NCBI RefSeq assembly: GCF_018446385.1
Contig: NC_055996.1
Location: forward strand, 17,533,317 to 17,597,316
Length of the DNA: 64,000 nucleotides
Source of the DNA: Zingiber officinale
Lineage: Eukaryota; Streptophyta; Magnoliopsida; Zingiberales; Zingiberaceae
Reading direction: 5' to 3'
In this document: piece after piece, positions 47,363 through 57,560 of the stretch
How positions within the stretch are numbered: position 1 is the stretch's first letter
Layout: the number at the start of each line of letters is the position of its first letter
Notes under the pieces: generated by a model
What the model was told of the DNA's origin: nothing
What the model saw: the letters and a program-made list of their open reading frames with translations, nothing else
Databases searched by the model: none
Made by a program: the position numbers and the translations under genes

Positions 47363-48166
47363 TGATCCGGCGGTTAGAACAGGGGACCCCCATTCTGAGG
47401 GGTCAATGCCACGCGGGAGTCAAAAGGCCAGGTGGCCGATCGGAGAAGGAGGGGCCGACCTCCCGGCCGGCCGACCGCGACAGAAGTCGGGGTTCCGACG
47501 CTCAATTGAACAGTAGCAAAGAGCCGAGCGGAAGGCCTAAGAGAAGGTGACATACTGCTAAACAATCCCTACATAGCATCTTACCGAAAATATCCCCAGC
47601 ATATCGATGCCAATGACAGGCCGGACGGGATGTGAGTGCCGTCCGGCCAGCGCTTAAGATGAGGGCTGGCCGGACGGACTCCCCGTCCAGCCGCCTTGCC
47701 GGACGCCCTGGCTTGTGATCGGTAGAGAGGGACAAGAACATCTTATGACAGCTGTCAAGTCCTATGGCTAGGCCATACTCCAAGTCTGACAACGAGGTGT
47801 TCTGTTGTCCCATCGAAGACGTGCTTGGACTGTAGCAGTATGGCGTCAGGTAAACTTTTTGACAGACACATACCGAGGTATGGGCTGCGGACGCGTATGC
47901 GCCTCGGTGGACGTGCAGGAGCTCTTTCACCGCTCTATATAAAGAGCCTCATACTTCGCCGGAGGTACGGGTGGGACACCTTTGGACCCACTTTTTTCAT
48001 CTGCTTGCCTGACTTGAGCGTCGGAGGGTTGCCGCCGGGAACCCCTTCCCGGCCCGACTTCTTTGCAGGTTCACCGGAGGTTCGTGCAACCAGTCGAAGA
48101 TCCACGTCAGCCACCGGAGAGCGCCACGTGCCCAACGTCCGTTGATTCAGCATTCGGACAGGATCA
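47363..48166 (+). repeat. 3' LTR of element C
   Basis: 804 bp, GC-rich, with a purine tract before it and perfect TGATCC/GGATCA ends. A TATA-like CTATATAAAGAG lies near 47934-47945. Confidence 0.85.
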
Positions 48167-48171
48167 ATTTT

Positions 48172-49350
48172 TAAAAGAGTTTTTTTTTAAAACAATTTTT
48201 AAAATGTTTTAAAATAATTTTTAAAAGAATTTTTAAAATACTTTTTAAAATAATTTTAAAAGAATTTTGAAGATAATTTTAAAATAAATTTTAAGTTTAG
48301 AATAAAGATTTTAAAGTTAAATATAAAATTTTTAACGTTAAATTTTTAAGTTAAATAATTTTTAGGTTAAAATAAATTTTTAATTTAAAATAATTTTTAG
48401 GTTAAAATAAATGTTTAAGTTGAAATAATAAATTTTTAAGTTAAAATAGTTTTTAGGTTAAAATAAAATTTTCATTTAATATAATTTTTAGGTTAAAATA
48501 AATGTTTAAGTTAAAATAATTTTTAAGTTAAAATAAATTTTTAAGTAAAAAAAAAATAATTTTTAAAATAGATTTTTTTAAAAAATTAATTTTAATTTAA
48601 TTTAATTTAATTTAAAATTCGAAATTTAATTTTAATTAATTTTAATTTAATTTTAATTTGAAATTCAAAATTTAATTTTAATTTAATTTGAAATTCGATA
48701 TTTAATTTTAATTTGAAATTCAAAATTTAATTTTAATTTAATTTGAAAATTAATTAATTTAATCCTTATTCATCTCACCCGATCTAGATTATCAATCAGG
48801 GAATCCTATAATTTTGTGAGATGAATTAGATTTAATTACAGAGTTTGGTTTAACTTGTGTTAGATTCAGGTTTAGCTTTGGTCTCAACAAATAGACATTC
48901 TTCGGATAAACTTCTAAGCTTGGTGAGTCACTTGGACGTCATTATAAGTAACCAACCTTTCGAGGTTTTCCGAATAGTCCTATCCACGGAGCTTAGTACT
49001 AAACCTTGGTCTAACTAGTTCGGATCCATTTAAAGGTAGCTTCAGTCGGTTCCACTTGGCCAAATGCACCAGATTGAAGTCATATCTTTCTAGACATGCG
49101 ATGCTCAAGCTTCCCCAACGTACTATCATCAAAAAACTTCACCAATACTATGTTCAAGTTAAACTTGAACCCTCTTTAACTAGTCCTAATTACCCTGTCG
49201 GGTAGGTTGGTTGGGGTTACCCTTTTCGGGTAGATTAGTTTTGGAGGTGCCAGCTATTCTGGAGCCTCCCCCTGAATTATTGTCCATTAATTTAAGATTT
49301 TTGTATAATTAGAGTTGGTTTTAGTTAAGTTTTAATGTTTAATTTGTAAT
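48172..49350 (-). other. AT-rich internal region of B, right part
   Basis: 48172-48760 is simple TTTTAAAATAA-like repeat continuing the sequence interrupted by C. 48770-49300 is more complex, but I find no coding frame; it might be pol relic. Confidence 0.5.
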
Positions 49351-49356
49351 TTAAAT

Positions 49357-50553
49357 TTAAGTTTTTAATTTTGAATTAATTAAATTGATCAAATTATCTT
49401 TCTTTAAGAGAGTGTATTTAATATTTGAATTTTCTTTCAATTTCAATTTTATTGGGTTAATTGAATTATCTTTCTGTAATAGCTTATTTTTAAAGTTTAA
49501 GTTTTTATTTATTTTTAAATTTGAATTAACTAAACTGTTTGAATTATATTTTCTTAACGGTTTATCTTTTAGCTTTTTATTAATTGTTAATTTTGAAATT
49601 TCTAGATTATTTTTGTTTAATTTGTTATCTTTAACATTTAATTTTAAGTTTGTTAAATTTCGTTTTGATTTTATCAAAGTGTTTGATTTTATCCTTATAT
49701 TTTCTTTGCCTTTTAAATTGATATGGTTAATTGAATTTATTAGATTAGTTTTATCTTTAAAGTTTAATTTTTTATTAATTAAATTATCTTGGTTTTGGAT
49801 AGTATTTTCTAGACTGATTTTATCTTGATTATTAAATATTTTATCAGGGTATTTATTGATTTGATCCATTTTCTCATTTTTAGCATTTAAATTCAAGTTT
49901 ATTTTAATGTTTGACTTATTTATGTCTAAATGCTCACCTAATTTTAAATTTTCTGAATTAATTAAATTATTTGAATTGATTTGGTCATTGTTCTGTTTGA
50001 CCAAGTCAAGGTTGATGCCAAATTGATCAAAGTCTTGATTGACTTGATCAGAGTCTAGATTATTTTGTGATTTTGAATTTAAATAATTTAAATCTAGATT
50101 ATCATGCACCATACTTGGACTAATTTCATACTTATCATCATGCTGATTATTTAAACTACTATTAGCAGGGGTATTTTGATAAATATTACTAACCTTGAGC
50201 GCAACCCCTAATTCAGTAGGCTTCTCCGTTGGATTTGACTCGAGTCCATATTTGACTTTAACTTGATCTTCTAGCTCCATCGGCCTCTCGTGAAGCTTGA
50301 TCAACTGGGTCCACAGCTCATATGCATTCTTGTACTTTTCTAATCTGCATAAAATATTGTTAGGTAAAACATTACAAATAATGTTACTTACCTTTTTGTT
50401 CAGTTCCGAGTTTTGAGAAGGTTTCCTCAAAATTAGCATATAATCGATGTCTACGCTTCCTAATAAGCATTCCATTAATCGTTTCCAGTAGTTGAAGTCT
50501 TCATGATCGTATGGTGGTGGTTCGCAGGGGTTCCGTCCTTCTTGAAGAGTCAT
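49357..50553 (-). CDS. Gag-like protein of element B (~398 aa, no zinc knuckle)
   Basis: ATG at 50553. The first ~110 residues resemble copia gag: PPPYDHEDFNYWKRLMECLL, GSVDIDYMLI, NNILCRLEKYKNAYELWTQL. The remainder is a long Asn/Lys/Leu/Ile-rich tract (for example NLKLNVKDNKLNKNNLEISK) reflecting the AT-rich DNA. There is no CCHC knuckle and no protease or pol after it. The frame is uninterrupted, which fits a young element. It may supply particle protein while depending on other elements for enzymes. Confidence 0.6.
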   Translation of the reverse strand: MTLQEGRNPCEPPPYDHEDFNYWKRLMECLLGSVDIDYMLILRKPSQNSELNKKVSNIICNVLPNNILCRLEKYKNAYELWTQLIKLHERPMELEDQVKVKYGLESNPTEKPTELGVALKVSNIYQNTPANSSLNNQHDDKYEISPSMVHDNLDLNYLNSKSQNNLDSDQVNQDFDQFGINLDLVKQNNDQINSNNLINSENLKLGEHLDINKSNIKINLNLNAKNEKMDQINKYPDKIFNNQDKISLENTIQNQDNLINKKLNFKDKTNLINSINHINLKGKENIRIKSNTLIKSKRNLTNLKLNVKDNKLNKNNLEISKLTINKKLKDKPLRKYNSNSLVNSNLKINKNLNFKNKLLQKDNSINPIKLKLKENSNIKYTLLKKDNLINLINSKLKT

Positions 50554-50853
50554 TATTCTTGCACACAGAGAAACAGAAAAAAATCCCAAGACTTGGTCTT
50601 GGATTAGCAGTGCTGAAAAAAATAATATTTCACTATTTTCGGAAAAAAATAATAAAATATTATTAAAATATTAATAAAATATTTGAAAAAATATTATTTC
50701 AAAATTTTGAAAATGTAATATTTTTTAAATACTAAATAATGGTGAAAAGATGGCGATGTATTTTTCAAAAACCGTTTTGGAGGGAAAAAATGACCCCCCT
50801 TTGCTTGATTGGTGGTTGCACCAAATCAGAGCGGTACCTGCTATGACACTACT

Positions 50854-51978
50854 TGTTGGACCGTGAAACGTCGATAGAAGGGGGGGGTGAATATCGATTC
50901 GAAAAACAACGAGTATAAAAGAGTTAAGCGCAGCGGAAATGAGACAGCTTAGACAGATGAACACAATGTTTTTTTACTTCGTTCGGAGCCTGTGACGACT
51001 CCTACTCGAAGGCTCGTACTCCGTGAGCACTTTCGTTGGACAATCCACTAGCAATTCGAAATAATGATTACAAAGACAGTACAAGAAATGCTAATGAAAA
51101 TTGAAACAAAGCTATACCGACAGAAAGAAAACCACAAGGACACGAGAACGTTGTCGGAGCTTCGTTGGCGTCGTTGGAGCGCAGAGCAGCAGAGCAAGCA
51201 GTCTAAGAGTTCTGAGTTGATTCTGATCTCTGCCTCCGCCCCATCTTTTATATGAAGCTCGGGGCGCCCTGGATCCCTTCCAGGCGCCCTGGTGAGACGT
51301 GGCAAGTCCAACCAGCGAGCTCCAAGTGGCGACGCGCGGTCAGGATAATTTTTGCCTCTAGGGCGCCCGGGTGTCTCCCGGGCGCCCGGACCACCTTTTT
51401 CCAGCGAACAACTTTCCTACAAAACAAGGTTAGTCCGAGACAAAAATAGATCCTGCAAAATAAAGTGTTAGCACAGTTTATGAGTTTAGTATAAGAAGTA
51501 TGACTTAGCAAAACAGAGTATGACCTAGATTCCGTCTTTCCGAAACCGGAATCTAGTCACGATCTCAACTTAGATATCCGAAATGGATCTAAGCCGGATC
51601 GACGCCTAATGTTCCCTTCCCGGGAACGCGTCCTCGCAGTCACTCCCCTCCAGTGACTTACCTTACTTACCTGCCAGACGTCCAGTCAGCCCTTCGACCC
51701 GTCTGGACTTCTCGCCAGCTATCCGGTCAGCCCGTCGACCTAGCTGGACTTCTCGCCAAGCGTCCGGTCAGCCCGTCGACCCGCTTGGACTTCTCGCCAG
51801 CTATCCGGTCAACCCGTCGACCTAGCTGGGCTTCGTGCCAGACATCTGGTCAGCCCGTCGACCTGTCTGGACTTTTCCTGCACACTCGATCAGAGTGTTA
51901 GACAACAACAAGCTAACTTAACCTGATTTGTCATTCATCAAAACCTGGGTTAAATCGTTAGTGCAAACCGCACCAACA
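50854..51978 (-). repeat. 5' LTR of element B
   Basis: 1125 bp, TGTTGG...CCAACA on the plus strand. Contains the TATA-like site near 51246-51255, GGGCGCCC motifs (51358-51393) and five 41-bp units with covarying stems (51673-51877). Transcription would run leftward. Confidence 0.9.
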
Positions 51979-52424
51979 GTTCGCACGCTGCTCAAGCCAC
52001 ACACGCCACGCACCGCGACAGACACGGTCGCCAGCCACGAAGGCCACTGACGCATCGTCGACCAGCCAGAGTACCTTTGCTGACCTTTGCCGACTTCAGT
52101 AAAAATCACGAAATCATCACGATTTTCTATCTTGGCAACAGCAGTGCTAACGTTGGCAAAACGACTCAATCGCTGAAATTGCAACCCAGTTGCAAGTCTT
52201 CCTGTGACCTTATTGTCGGCAACAACCATCGGAGACAAACTCCGTTCCACATCCCTTCTTTCGAGATGGTGACTCTTACCAGCGACCCCGTCGCCAGTGT
52301 ACAACGTTGTATGCTACGACACATTAGTCGTGGAAAATAGCGACGACATGAGAAAAAACATCCGAACGACGATTTCATAATTCGTCTCTAAGCATTTAGA
52401 AATAACTACGCGCTCTGATACCAA
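51979..52424 (-). other. Leader and primer site of copia A, right part
   Basis: GC-moderate leader. The primer site TTGGTATCAGAGCGC (minus) is at 52410-52424. Short ORFs on both strands are not convincing. Confidence 0.7.
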
Positions 52425-52753
52425 TGTAGAAAATATTCTAAATGCATGATAGACGAATTAATTAAATGCGGTAAAAACTTACAGCGATCTCCTGCAGATC
52501 CGCAATTGGCAATGACGAAACTCGCTGTCGGAAGAGCGATCACAGGATCGGAAAGCCCTCCGCAATTCCACAAACCAAATCCCGCCGCCTTGGATGTTCT
52601 CCTCTTACTCTCGTCGCACACTCGCAATTTCACTCACCCTGAGCCTTGGACGGACCCCCTTTATATAGAGAAATACACTAGGGGCATAATGGACTTTTCC
52701 ATTATGAGTAGTAGGGAACATGACCACATTCCCCACTATCTCCATTTCCAACA
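52425..52753 (-). repeat. 5' LTR of copia A
   Basis: 329 bp, adjacent to the primer site on its left and to the AGGTC target duplication (52754-52758) on its right. Confidence 0.9.
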
Positions 52754-53378
52754 AGGTCGATATGCGATAAAGACAGCGAGTTTACGTGGAAGGCCAGTCA
52801 AGACACATGCGGTCTCCCGAGTTCGCCAGGGCTCGCTCCTGTCTCTTTGACCAGGGGCGGACCCAGTGGCGGGCGGCATCGGCGGTCGCCCCCTTGCCGG
52901 CGGTGGAACCGCTAGTATTATGGAATTCTACTGGTGGAGATAGAGGATACCTCCTCTTGTTAATGTTTAAATTCCTGAATCCACCACGGTTGCTGCCCTT
53001 TGCCGAACCCATCAGTGCGAACGACAAGAACCTCCCATTCGGGCAGCCTGCCGGCGCATGGGCAGCGGCATTGCCGCTGCATTACAGGGCAGCGGCAACT
53101 CAGCGCACAGTGCGGGACTGCCAGAACCACTTGTTTCAGGCAGGGTGGCAGGCCCGGTGTTCGGATTCAACAGCCGGCCGCTGGTGCACAACTCGCCATA
53201 TGACAGCAGGTGCACCGGCGGAGGCGTCAGCCTTCTGGTTGGAACGGCAACTTCCCTGTTTCTGGCTGCTGTTTTGGCTTGGTCGAAGCATTTTGCTACA
53301 TGCAATGCTGCCAATTGTGGATGTACTTGTAATTGCTTCCCTGTTTATTTATTCATGTTAAGCAACATGTACTTGTAA
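52754..53378 (+). pseudogene. 3' part of the lectin-like secreted gene, with a small insertion
   Basis: Joined to the left flank without copia A, it reads LELVDQ then, after a frame change, DSEFTWKAS and CGLPSSPGLAP. About 52850-52990 begins CAGGGGCGGACCCAG and ends CTGAATCCACC, typical words of small plant transposons. After it come LPFGQPAGA and HNSPYDS, with a C-terminal hydrophobic run (SLLVGTATSLFLAAVLAW) that would suit a GPI anchor. Several frame changes show a pseudogene. Family assignment uncertain. Confidence 0.4.
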
Positions 53379-53399
53379 TACTTAAACTCATTTATTTGG

Positions 53400-55237
53400 C
53401 TTTATAATGAACTCGCAGGAGAAAAGTTTCAATAGTATTTAAACAGTTTGATCAATGTGGGAATGGGAATGTTGGCTCCAGATCCATTCACGTGCAGGGT
53501 TGCCAATTTGCATGTATTTGATATGAGTCCCATGTGTCTGGGCCAATCTTGCACAAGCTGCACCTCACCAAAGGCAAACATGCCATCTTCACTGCTGCAA
53601 CTCAGCTCTTCAGCAACAGTCTTGTCTTTTCTTTTCTTTTGATGGACCACTCGCCACTCCAAAGCACGCTTGCTCACTTTTCTTCTTCCTTTCCTTTGCA
53701 TTAAGATAGAATTTTAGGTAGGATTGAGATATCTATTAGGAAGGGTAAAAGGGTAAGGATGGCTGTTAACATCACTTTGACTGATATTCATCGCTTTAGC
53801 ATATGCAAAACCATATTAAATTACTTGTGTCTTTTATTTTTTGTTTTTGATTTGTTTTTGTATTTTTTTATATATCTAGATATCCAACTTCTTAGGCATA
53901 TATCACTATGAACATTGTCAACTCTATTTTATTTTATGCAAGATGTAAGATATTTTTTAAGAAATTTCTTTAATCCATTTTTGACGCATAGAAAAGGAAA
54001 AGAAAAAAAGAAAAAACAAGGATAATCAATCTAGATAGATTAGGCAATCTAGGTGGGTCAAGTGTGTAACCTAATTGGTCCAAACAAATAATAGACTTTG
54101 TAGGTTAGGTTGGCTTATTTAATCTAAAAAATAAGGTAGGTTTAGGTCAATCAATGTAGTCAGTCAAGTTGATGAAGTTGGGCCTATTGGTTAGATTGAG
54201 TTGATGATACTGAATGGTCGAGGTGGGTGAGTTGAGTTGGTCGGTTCAGGCAGGTCATGTACTAGGTGGTCTAGTTTGTCCAAATGAGTGAATAGAATTA
54301 GGACGCCTAAGTGGGCCAAGTGTGTTAGAGATATTTCATGCAAAATAAATGAAACTTAAGAGGTAGTTTGAGATGTTAAATTCTAGTCAATGCTGGTCCT
54401 CAACGCATTCAGTAGAGTTAGAGGCACTTCATCTCTCAAGATTAATACTATCAATGAAAAGCTTTTAGCAATTGGTACTTTTTAGTCCTTTCTCATTTTA
54501 GTACACAACAAATAACATAATCTTTTTGTTTTCCTTAGTAAGACTCATTTACATACATCATCAAACATAAGCATCATGTCAGCATAATCCTTAAAGGACG
54601 TTCAGAGAATCATCAAGATGATCCTGATCAAATTAAAGAACCTTCAACGATGACGGAGTTGAAAATAACCATTGAATTTTTTAATCCCTTTAGTCTTCAA
54701 CAAGAATAGTGATGAATTTACAGAGGTTCATTTGCTTTTCATTTCTCTTTCAGCCAATTATTGTGGTATTGCATTAAAGAATAATATAACACCACTATAA
54801 TGCTATATTTTGAAACTAGTGATACTTATTTTCAAAATACAGTACCGCAATGGTTTGTGGGAACGGTCAAATTGAAAATAAGTACATTCTTTAAGAAATT
54901 TAAAAGTTAAATCTATCTTTTAGAAATTCCGAAACTCAAAGTCCGCCCTTTGATTAATTGCTGCGAGAAAATAAATGGGATGGTATGAACTAATTGATTT
55001 TGACATTCTTTACGCAGCTAATTCAGTGCCAAACTGTGAGAAGCAAAGCAGAGTGATTGGCCTTCAAGATGGAAGTTTCTTTCGAATAGGGCATTGTCAA
55101 TCTCTATAGAAAGAGCTATGAAGAATATGTATGGAGATATGTAAAGCTAATCGGAATAATTTTGTTTGAATATTAAAGTCTCTCTTGGCTAAGGGTAGAT
55201 CTTTTGGTCCATAAAAAAGTGAATATATAAATATCTC
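53400..55237. other. Intergenic region, nothing recognised
   Basis: AT-rich. 54030-54340 has a G/T-biased stretch with many GTTGAGTTGG/GTCAAG words. A minus-strand frame at 53701-53429 has no recognisable homology, and I do not call it. Confidence 0.5.
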
Positions 55238-56125
55238 ATGGTAATTTTGATGTGGTCAACCAAGTTAAGTTAGGTCATATTATGTTTTGACGTCTTGTGT
55301 CTGAGTGTGCAGAGACTTAGAAGCATAGAAGGTCGAGCGAAAGGATAGCCAGCGAGAAGGACAACATTGGAGAAAATCGGTGGGCTCGGTGCGTCCGAGA
55401 GACGAGATGTTGCGGAAGAGTACACTAGCTGGCGAGAAGGAGGCGCGCGGCATTTTCAAGGGATGAGAAGTCGGAGCGGAAGTTGCTCGAGAAAATTAGA
55501 AAATGGATTCGAGTGAGCCTTATTTCGGATGGTCAAAATCACCCAAGCAAGCGGAACTTGAGCGGAAGCCGGACGAAAAGTAAACTTGTTGTTGATAGTG
55601 GTCCAAACACCTGGAATCATTCTAGGAGCCCAAAGTCCTGGTGTCCTAAGTTGGTTCGGGTGTCCAGACCACATCAGGTGGTGAGGGCGCCCCCAAGGGC
55701 GCCCTCAATTGTGGATCAAACTTTAGAAGGGGCCGGGCACCCGGAGCGGGTCCAGGCACCCGGACTAGAAAGTTTATCAAAACAACACCTGTTGCGCCCC
55801 GATCAGGGCTATAAATATAGCTCTGATCATAGTAGCTAAATACAACACTTGTAAACAATTCTTCTTCTGTTTAGCTTTGTAATTGAGTGTTTTAACTGCT
55901 ATAAGAGACTTCTCCGTCTGAAAGAGATTTATAGTGAAATTTCAATATCTTGGATTAACAATCCCCTAATTGCAAACCAAGTAAACGATCTGCCTCTTAT
56001 TTATTTTTGTTAATTAGTTTCATGTTGTGCAAGTATTTATGTTGATAAAGGTATAAGTCGAGAAAGGTGTTCATCTTTTGATTTCAGGCTATTCACCCCC
56101 TCTAGCCGACTGTAAGGGATCAACA
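55238..56125 (+). repeat. LTR of the F family, 5' LTR with primer site
   Basis: Homologous to the reverse of 2352-3217. Ends GATCAACA followed at once by AGTGGTATCATGTC, a degenerate iMet primer site, so it is a 5' LTR in plus orientation. GGGCGCCC-type motifs (55686-55765) precede a TATA-like CTATAAATAT at 55809-55818. The extreme 5' end seems lost. Confidence 0.65.
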
Positions 56126-56391
56126 AGTGGTATCATGTCAGTGACCATCATGTACCTCCTGAAATATTCTTCTCAATGATGGGTCAACTGCATATATATC
56201 TAAAAAACTTCAAATCCTATAATGCTAGTACTCATGGCGGTGAGTAATGAAGAACATTGATTTAGGGCATCTGCAACACGGTTCAAACTTCCAGCTTGAT
56301 GTCTTAGCATTAAGGTGAAATCTTATAAGTAATCCATCCACTTGGCATGCCACTTGCTCATCTTGTGTTAACCATTGATATACTTTAGTGT
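56126..56391 (+). other. Internal remnant of the F-family element
   Basis: Short stretch after the primer site before another LTR begins. No coding sequence. Confidence 0.4.
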
Positions 56392-57560
56392 TGTAGGGTC
56401 GAGGCATGTGAGAGGGGGGAAGGGTGAATCACATGTATTTTTCAGAAACTATCTTTTTCGGCTTTATTAAAATCTAAGTGCGTAGCGGAAGAAAATAAAA
56501 CACGAGAAGAGACACGAAGACACAGATGATTTACTTGGTTTTGAATCTTCGAAAACTTCTACTCCAAGACCCAAGCTTCTCAAACCTATCGATGGATAAT
56601 TCATTAAATTCTCTTCCAAAATCGCCGGAAGAGTAATCCGAATACAAATGATCAAAGGAAGTGTAACAACCCTATACTTCCTAACAATAAATAATAGATA
56701 ATTGCAACTTAAATTAAAATATACCGACTTATAGTAAATGGAAGTCGAGGCTTGGAGTCGGTGGTGTAGCATTGTGGTAGAGCAGCAGCGCGGTCAGAAT
56801 AGTAGAAGAAATCATTTGAGCTCGTATATGACTTATCTTTCAAGTGATGGTCGAATAGCTCTTTTAAAGAGTGTTGAAGACACCTCCAACCTCATCCGAG
56901 GTGCCTCCAATCTCAAAAATTATCTTGTAAACTTTGGCTTTAATAAACTCCAACACCTGTGGTCTCTATCTGTGTAAGGGTGCCTCTAAGATCTCTAAAG
57001 CACCTCCAATGCACCTCCGAGGCACTTCTAGGGTGCTTCTGCACCACGAAGTCTTATATGCCTATTTAATCTCCTCGAGGACGGCTCTGATTGGTCAAGG
57101 ATGCCTCCAACACTGATTCGAGGAACCTTCAAGCACCTTTGAGGTGTCTCAGATACTATTCATCTGAGACTAATTTTTGCTACTTCAATCCTGCAAAATG
57201 CATTAGTCTAAAAATAAAGTGTAACCTATAAAATAAAGTTAGCATAATATAGAAATGCATTATTAATTAGATCTTGCCTTTCCAAGACCAGGATCTAGTC
57301 ATGGTCCCAGTTTAGACTTCTAAAATAGACCTAAACTGGACCAAAGCTTAAAATCCCATCGAGACTCATCCTCGCTGGACCACTCTCCTCTAGTATATTA
57401 CCTCACTTATCATTTGCCATCCTTGACTTGCATTTTGACCCACTAAGTCTTCCCAATGGTTATCAGATTGGGAGACCCAACTGGACTTCGGCCAGCTATC
57501 ATGTTCCATGGACCCAGTTAGACTTCCCACCAGATATTGGAATGCTCCTTAACTTATCTA
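56392..57560 (-). repeat. Old SIRE-like LTR, cut by copia E
   Basis: Same layout as the B LTR: GAGAGGGGGGAAGGGTGAATC start, ACTTCTACTCCAAGACCC block, and degenerate 41-bp units at 57440-57545 (CCAGCTATC, TAGACTTCCC). It stops at the TGTTGG of copia E, so E probably inserted into it. Confidence 0.55.

Larger units (their letters stand above)
43103..48166 (+). mobile_element. Tat-type gypsy derivative C without gag-pol, inserted in element B
   Basis: Right LTR 47363-48166 (TGATCC...GGATCA) is preceded by a purine tract GACTTGAGGGGGAGGCAAG, so the element is on the plus strand. The left LTR starts at 43103 with the same sequence but matches for only ~280 bp before passing into a tandem array. 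ATTTT on both sides (43098-43102, 48167-48171) is an exact target duplication. The interior encodes only an ORF on the minus strand, antisense to the element. This is a deletion derivative that kept its ends and antisense ORF. Confidence 0.8.
39685..51978 (-). mobile_element. SIRE/Maximus-like copia element B, gag-only, inserted in copia A
   Basis: LTRs 39685-40844 and 50854-51978 are flanked by GTTCG on both sides (39680-39684 and 51979-51983), an exact target duplication inside the leader of copia A. A polypurine tract (TCAAAAAGGGGGAGAT, minus) abuts the left LTR, and a degenerate iMet primer site (TAGTGTCATAGC, 9 of 12 matching TGGTATCAGAGC) lies left of 50854. The internal 10 kb holds one gag ORF, long AT-rich low-complexity DNA and the nested element C. 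No protease, integrase, RT or RNase H is recognisable, so this is a non-autonomous derivative needing enzymes in trans. Confidence 0.85.
32210..52753 (-). mobile_element. Copia retrotransposon A (minus strand), host of nested element B
   Basis: LTRs 32210-32536 and 52425-52753 are close copies (TGTAGAAAAT...AACA on the plus strand). The flanks AGGTC (32205-32209 and 52754-52758) are an exact target duplication. Next to the right LTR, on the minus strand, is a tRNA-iMet primer site TTGGTATCAGAGCGC (52410-52424); a purine tract GAGTGGGAGATG abuts the left LTR. Coding order on the minus strand is gag, protease, integrase, reverse transcriptase, RNase H (37796 down to 33797), typical of Ty1/copia. 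Removing B (39685-51978) leaves about 8.2 kb. The coding region has stops and a damaged RT motif, so it is not autonomous. Confidence 0.9.

Noticed and set aside
49385..49828. Plus-strand Phe/Leu/Ile-rich ORF that looks like a membrane protein
   Set aside because: It is the antisense shadow of the Asn/Lys-rich gag of element B.
53429..53701. 90-codon minus-strand ORF
   Set aside because: No homology recognised, no splice or promoter context, and the length is expected by chance.
56738..56800. GGTGTAGCATTGTGGTAGAGCAG, resembling a tRNA D-arm/A-box
   Set aside because: There is no matching B-box or acceptor stem, and it is within an old LTR.
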